Assembly (NCBI GenBank): GCA_023395755.1
Contig: JAEWYG010000145.1
Span: 1 to 6,555 of the forward strand
Source of the DNA: Actinomycetes bacterium
Lineage (GTDB): Bacteria; Actinomycetota; Coriobacteriia; Coriobacteriales; Eggerthellaceae
Direction of reading: 5' to 3'
Length of the DNA stretch: 6,555 bases
Part shown: in pieces, positions 4,736-6,555 of the stretch
Layout of the letters: each line of letters opens with the position of its first letter
How positions within the stretch are numbered: position 1 is the first letter of the stretch
Program-made: the position numbers and the translations under genes
Notes under the pieces: generated by a model
The model's input: only the letters and a program-made list of their open reading frames with translations
Database searches by the model: none
Told to the model about the DNA's origin: nothing

Positions 4736-6553
4736 CTAGTCCAACTCGACAACAGGAACGGTTTCCAGCTTCATTTGGCCGTCCACCTTTTTAGCAATGA
4801 TGTTGCATGTCCAATTTTCCTTGTCCTCCTGAGGAAACTCGGGGCGGTAGCTATGACCGCGGCTCTCCTCGCGCATGAGCGCAGCTCGAGAACTTGCCTC
4901 AGCAATATCTAGTAGGTTGTAAGCCTCAATGGCAGCTTTCCAGTCAGTGTTATAGGTAAGAGTCGCATCGCCCAGAGTCATCTTAGGTATCTCTTCTTTG
5001 CGGATACGCTCAAGTTCGGCTACCGCTTCCTCCATGGCAGCCTTTTCACGAGTCGGCTGACAAGCCTGATAACAAGCGCGCTGAATCATATGCGTGATTT
5101 CTTGGGGGCGCTTTCCACCAGCCTGTCGAGTGCGAATTCCGTGCAGACGACCAACCTCTTCCTCCACCGTTTCAAATGAGAACGCCTTCGGTTTATCTTT
5201 GCCTACCCCTTCTGCATACTCGATTGCTTTCATCATGGCATAAGAGCCATCGCGGTATGCTACATTTACCGAGGAGCCACCTTGCGCACCGGATACCCCA
5301 CCGCCGCGCGAACAGAACATGCCAGGTAAACCTTCGACCATAAGGCTCTCATCTACACGTGGGTTACCACCATGTTCATAAGTCTCAAGCGCGCATTCAA
5401 GCTTGGTTGAAGCCACATCAATGCCAAACACGTCCTTCCACAGTCCTACGTTGCGGCGATACACTTCGCCCATAGCCGCAAACGCTTCGGGATTCGAAAA
5501 ATCTACGAACACACCCCCGTTGGGCGAGCCACCTCCATCGTGGATAGCTTTAGCGATAGTGCGCGTAAACGTGATGCGATCAAGTGTCGAGTAATCCATG
5601 CCGCGGAAGAAATAATTGTCGTTTGCATCGCAAATATACTCACAACAAAGGTTGTCAGCACCAATACCTCCCACAAACGTAGCCGCAAGACCCGTTGGAT
5701 ACATGCTAATGAGGTCGAACTGAAAAAACTCAGAATCTTGGAGAGCGGCTCCGCGTCGATAGGCTGCCGCATCGACGTCGCCCGTATTATCAGGAGAGTT
5801 GATAGACGTAGCCGCCACGGTGTTCCACCCATAGACCCAAGAACTAGCACCCGTACAGGATACGGTCGATTTTGCACGGAACACGCGTACCGTACCCGTA
5901 GGTACATGCAGCCCGACAGCACCAATACAGGCACCCTCCTCAACAATCACGTCGGTAATCATAGTGTGATCAAAAATGCGAGTCCCTGATCGTTCTACCG
6001 AGTCGGTAAAGTAGCGCGGGAAACCATTAAACGTGCCAAACAGTGGATAGCCCGGTTTATCCAAACCAGGAACAAAGGCACCCGTCTCATCGCGCATAAA
6101 CAAGTTATTGCCTTCTTGGGCATAGCGCAACAATAGATTGCGATCCTCGACGGTAAATGCTTCGTGAGTGGCCTTCGCAATCTTTTTATTCGTTAACTCA
6201 TTCAACACGAAGTCTTCGGACTGATCCCATGGTGTATCCGTTTGAATAAAGTTCACCCAGTTGCACCAGTTGTAGCCACAAGCACCACCAAAGTGGAAGG
6301 GACCCTTCTCCACCACCACAACGTCCTTACCTTGCCGGTACGCTTCGAGGGCAGCATGTGACCCCGCAAGTCCACCTCCAATAACAAGAATGTCGGTATC
6401 AAAAAGCTCGTAGAGTACTTGCTCGCCACCCGAAACTCCATCGGCAGCAGAACCTGAACCGCCCACAGGGGTCGTACATCCACCCATCGCGCTCGAAAGC
6501 ATAATGGTTCCAAAGGCGACCGCGCTACCACCAAGAAACGTACGTCGAGACAT
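4736..6553 (-). CDS. Tat-exported SdhA/FrdA-like FAD flavoprotein, substrate unknown
   Basis: A 605-residue flavoprotein of the fumarate reductase/succinate dehydrogenase superfamily. It begins with a twin-arginine signal (SRRTFL at 2-7, hydrophobic stretch to about 22); Cys26 after AMGG is a possible but non-consensus lipobox. A low-complexity Gly/Ser linker (27-44) follows. The FAD Rossmann motif is at 53-84 (GGGLAGSHAALEA, acidic Glu82). The family TGD motif is at 257-259 with QDSEFFQF at 272-279. The helical C-terminus carries REESRGHSYRPEFP (561-574), typical of SdhA proteins. The substrate region is unusual: YPTG (285-288) replaces HPTG, no RGEGG motif is seen, and GAQGGSS (422-428) stands where ANRLGGNS is expected. 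It is paired with the Fe-S gene 33 bases downstream. The ATG lies two bases from the window edge, so its ribosome binding site and promoter are unseen and a start further upstream is possible. It is likely a reductase acting outside the cytoplasmic membrane; an AprA-like relative is an alternative. Confidence 0.9.
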   Translation of the reverse strand: MSRRTFLGGSAVAFGTIMLSSAMGGCTTPVGGSGSAADGVSGGEQVLYELFDTDILVIGGGLAGSHAALEAYRQGKDVVVVEKGPFHFGGACGYNWCNWVNFIQTDTPWDQSEDFVLNELTNKKIAKATHEAFTVEDRNLLLRYAQEGNNLFMRDETGAFVPGLDKPGYPLFGTFNGFPRYFTDSVERSGTRIFDHTMITDVIVEEGACIGAVGLHVPTGTVRVFRAKSTVSCTGASSWVYGWNTVAATSINSPDNTGDVDAAAYRRGAALQDSEFFQFDLISMYPTGLAATFVGGIGADNLCCEYICDANDNYFFRGMDYSTLDRITFTRTIAKAIHDGGGSPNGGVFVDFSNPEAFAAMGEVYRRNVGLWKDVFGIDVASTKLECALETYEHGGNPRVDESLMVEGLPGMFCSRGGGVSGAQGGSSVNVAYRDGSYAMMKAIEYAEGVGKDKPKAFSFETVEEEVGRLHGIRTRQAGGKRPQEITHMIQRACYQACQPTREKAAMEEAVAELERIRKEEIPKMTLGDATLTYNTDWKAAIEAYNLLDIAEASSRAALMREESRGHSYRPEFPQEDKENWTCNIIAKKVDGQMKLETVPVVELD

Positions 6554-6555
6554 AC

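Noticed and set aside
3998..6553. Calling the pair a classical fumarate reductase or succinate dehydrogenase (frdAB/sdhAB)
   Set aside because: The catalytic motifs HPTG, RGEGG and ANRLGG are not recognisable and no anchor subunit is visible, so only superfamily membership is supported.
1..6555. tRNA or rRNA genes, CRISPR arrays, insertion sequences, riboswitches
   Set aside because: I saw no T-loop-like tRNA pattern, no regularly spaced direct repeats, no transposase motif with terminal repeats and no riboswitch core on either strand.

Overview
The window (6,555 bases, moderate GC) looks like chromosome from an anaerobic Gram-positive bacterium of the Coriobacteriia, most likely the Eggerthellales. 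This is inferred from the gene mix. It holds a Tat-exported fumarate-reductase-like flavoprotein with its iron-sulfur partner and a local TetR-type regulator, a small stand-alone MOSC protein, and a secreted-type repeat protein of a kind I associate with this group. No taxonomic marker gene is present, so the placement is tentative.

Layout, left to right. (1) Bases 2-820 (+) hold the 3' part of a gene that starts before the window; its product looks beta-propeller-like and its function is unknown. A strong hairpin with a T tail follows at 830-867. (2) purB (adenylosuccinate lyase, minus strand) converges on it. I place its start at a GTG at 2277 with a good ribosome binding site, and a second large inverted repeat spans its stop codon. 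(3) A 377-base divergent intergenic region contains a TTGACA-type promoter driving a MOSC-domain gene at 2655-3197 (+), which ends in a GC-rich hairpin. (4) A minus-strand cluster fills the rest. The order of transcription is the flavoprotein (start at 6553, the window edge), the Fe-S subunit 33 bases later, then a TetR-family regulator after a 148-base gap that carries its own -10-like site, palindromes and a run of nine Gs just before the start codon.

The flavoprotein and Fe-S protein form an SdhA/SdhB (FrdA/FrdB)-like pair, but it is unusual. The flavoprotein has a twin-arginine signal and a possible lipobox, so the pair is probably exported. The residues that bind and protonate fumarate in classical enzymes are not recognisable. 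The Fe-S subunit has an extra cysteine at the position that normally makes its third cluster [3Fe-4S], suggesting two [4Fe-4S] clusters. No membrane anchor gene is visible downstream. I read the cluster as an exported respiratory or detoxifying reductase for an unknown organic electron acceptor, possibly controlled by the adjacent TetR regulator. purB, the MOSC gene and the first gene look like unrelated neighbours.
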